Shown piece by piece: positions 22,234 through 23,003 of a stretch of 23,003 bases of DNA. Numbering within the stretch: position 1 is the first letter of the stretch; each line of letters starts with the position of its first letter. The notes beneath the pieces are model-generated. The model worked only from the letters and a program-made list of their open reading frames with translations. It made no database searches and had not been told where the DNA came from. The stretch comes from a virus, in the IMG/VR virus record IMGVR_UViG_3300045912_000110, positions 1 through 23,003 of that record. The stretch is one strand, 5' to 3'. The translations under genes were made by a program, and so were the position numbers.

Positions 22234-23003
22234 ATGAAAGAAATTATCGTTAACACACAGAAAGAACTGGATGAAATACCTCTTAACTATGACGGATATA
22301 TCTATATTGAAGGAGGTGATTATGATAATCCACTTATTTTAAAAGTAAAATTCGACCGGGCCTATGTAGTAACCAGAGGTAAAGCTGTCATAGAGATGCT
22401 GGGAAACTCACAGGTAAAAAAGATGAGAGAAAACTCACAGGTGAAGGTGATGAGAGAAAACTCACAGGTGGATGTGATGAGAGAAAACTCACAGGTGAAA
22501 GAGATGAGAGAAAACTCACAGGTGAAAGAGATGTGGGAAAACTCACAGGTGAATATGATGAGAGAAAACTCACAGGTGGATATGATGAGAGAAAACTCAC
22601 AGGTGAAGGTGATGTGTGAAAACTCACAGGTGAATGAGATGAAAGAAAACTCACAGGTGGATGAGATGCTGGGAAGCTCACAGGTGAATGTGATGCTGGA
22701 AAACTCACAGGTGAATGAGATGCGGGGAAGCTCACAGGTGGATGAGATGTGGGGAAACTCACAGGTGGATGTGATGCTGGGAAGTTCACAGGTGAATATG
22801 ATGTGGGGAAGCTCACAGGTGAATGCGATGTGGGGAAGCTCACAGGTGAATGAGATGCTGGAAAGCTCACAGGTAAAAGAGATGCTGGGAAGCTCACAGG
22901 TGAAGGTGATGCGGGAAAACTCACAGGTGAATGAGATGTGGGAAAACTCACAGGTGAATGAGATGCTGGGAAGCTCACAGGTGAATGAGATGAAAGAAAA
23001 CTC
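22234..23003 (+). CDS. Tandem nonapeptide-repeat protein (3' truncated by window edge)
   Basis: The frame opens at ATG 22234 and runs off the window after 256 codons. Residues 1-56 form a cap (MKEIIVNTQKELDEIPLNY, then YIYIEGGDYDNPLILKVKF and two degenerate repeat-like turns RAYVVTRG and KAVIEMLG). From residue 57 there are 22 complete 9-residue units of the form [E/G][N/S]SQV[K/N/D]xM[R/L/W/K], without indels, plus the start of a 23rd. SQV and M are invariant, so they probably face the core of a beta-solenoid, while positions 1, 2, 6, 7 and 9 vary and face outward. Similar N-terminal caps with short repeats occur in Bacteroidota proteins of unknown function. It has its own promoter and lies beyond the late terminator, so it is a moron, part of another phage module, or flanking host DNA. 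Function unknown. Confidence 0.75.
   Translation, partial: MKEIIVNTQKELDEIPLNYDGYIYIEGGDYDNPLILKVKFDRAYVVTRGKAVIEMLGNSQVKKMRENSQVKVMRENSQVDVMRENSQVKEMRENSQVKEMWENSQVNMMRENSQVDMMRENSQVKVMCENSQVNEMKENSQVDEMLGSSQVNVMLENSQVNEMRGSSQVDEMWGNSQVDVMLGSSQVNMMWGSSQVNAMWGSSQVNEMLESSQVKEMLGSSQVKVMRENSQVNEMWENSQVNEMLGSSQVNEMKEN
22402..23003 (+). repeat. 27-bp coding minisatellite, at least 22 units
   Basis: Units of exactly 27 bp with an invariant TCACAG core and an invariant ATG, in frame with the repeat-protein gene. Early units (2-7) mostly share GAAAAC before the core and AGA after ATG; later units mix GGAAGC and CTG/TGG. The array continues past the window edge. Confidence 0.93.

Noticed and set aside
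22388-22978. Long open frame on the minus strand with Ser/Pro/Val repeats
   Set aside because: It is the reverse complement of the 27-bp minisatellite. The + strand frame has a promoter, a start and a structured N-terminal cap, whereas the minus frame has none of these.
22402-23003. Regular 27-bp repeats resembling a CRISPR array
   Set aside because: Units are directly adjacent with no unique spacers, vary in codon-like fashion and are in frame with a protein gene; no cas genes are nearby.
22402-23003. Diversity-generating retroelement as the source of repeat variation
   Set aside because: Changes are not limited to adenine positions, and no reverse transcriptase or template repeat is visible in the window.
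1-23003. Integrase, tRNA genes, attachment sites or insertion sequences
   Set aside because: None could be recognised; the window covers only late structural and lysis functions, so prophage or free phage status cannot be decided here.

Overview
This window is part of the late (structural and lysis) region of a tailed phage or prophage that very probably infects a Bacteroidota host. The host guess rests on AT-rich DNA, many genes with little or no Shine-Dalgarno signal, a promoter matching the Bacteroidota pattern TAnnTTTG at 22200-22207, structural protein types typical of Bacteroidota phages, and a lipoprotein-type spanin that implies an outer membrane. Nearly all genes lie on the + strand in tightly packed chains, often with ATGA or TAATG stop/start overlaps. 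No contractile sheath gene is visible and there is an 830-residue tape measure, so a siphovirus-like virion with a long non-contractile tail is the best inference. Both ends are cut: the large terminase lacks its N-terminus, and a repeat protein runs off the right edge.

Layout. 2-1165: large terminase. 1205-1992: tail assembly chaperone pair, probably joined by a -1 programmed frameshift at a T TTT TTT heptamer (1714-1720). 2021-2937: two small neck/tail completion proteins. 2934-7788: two large tail proteins (823 and 737 aa) around a small eight-cysteine protein. 7885-10377: tape measure. 10374-10637: small HTH-like protein. 10725-11837: ClpP-type prohead protease fused to a scaffold. 11899-13449: major capsid protein and probable tail tube protein, closed by a perfect hairpin terminator (13454-13486).

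13519-17150 is an inserted-looking cassette of a small protein, two paralogous glycosyltransferase-like proteins separated by a 38-residue membrane peptide, and three further glycosyltransferase-type proteins (two GT-A-like with EDD and DAD motifs, one GT-B-like). An AT-rich hairpin closes it. The structural genes then resume with portal (17167), head-tail adaptor (18425), a tail/baseplate accessory protein (18934) and a tail fibre (19389). A lysis block follows (20896-21952): CHAP-type endolysin, small holin-like membrane protein and a unimolecular-spanin-like lipoprotein. A strong terminator sits at 22041-22077.

Beyond that terminator, a separately promoted gene with a perfect inverted repeat around its -33 region encodes a protein of at least 22 tandem 9-residue repeats (SQVxxM core).

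The most interesting items are the glycosylation cassette embedded among virion genes, the frameshift in the tail chaperone, and the nonapeptide-repeat gene with its own promoter/operator. No integrase, tRNA, CRISPR array, insertion sequence or reverse transcriptase was found.
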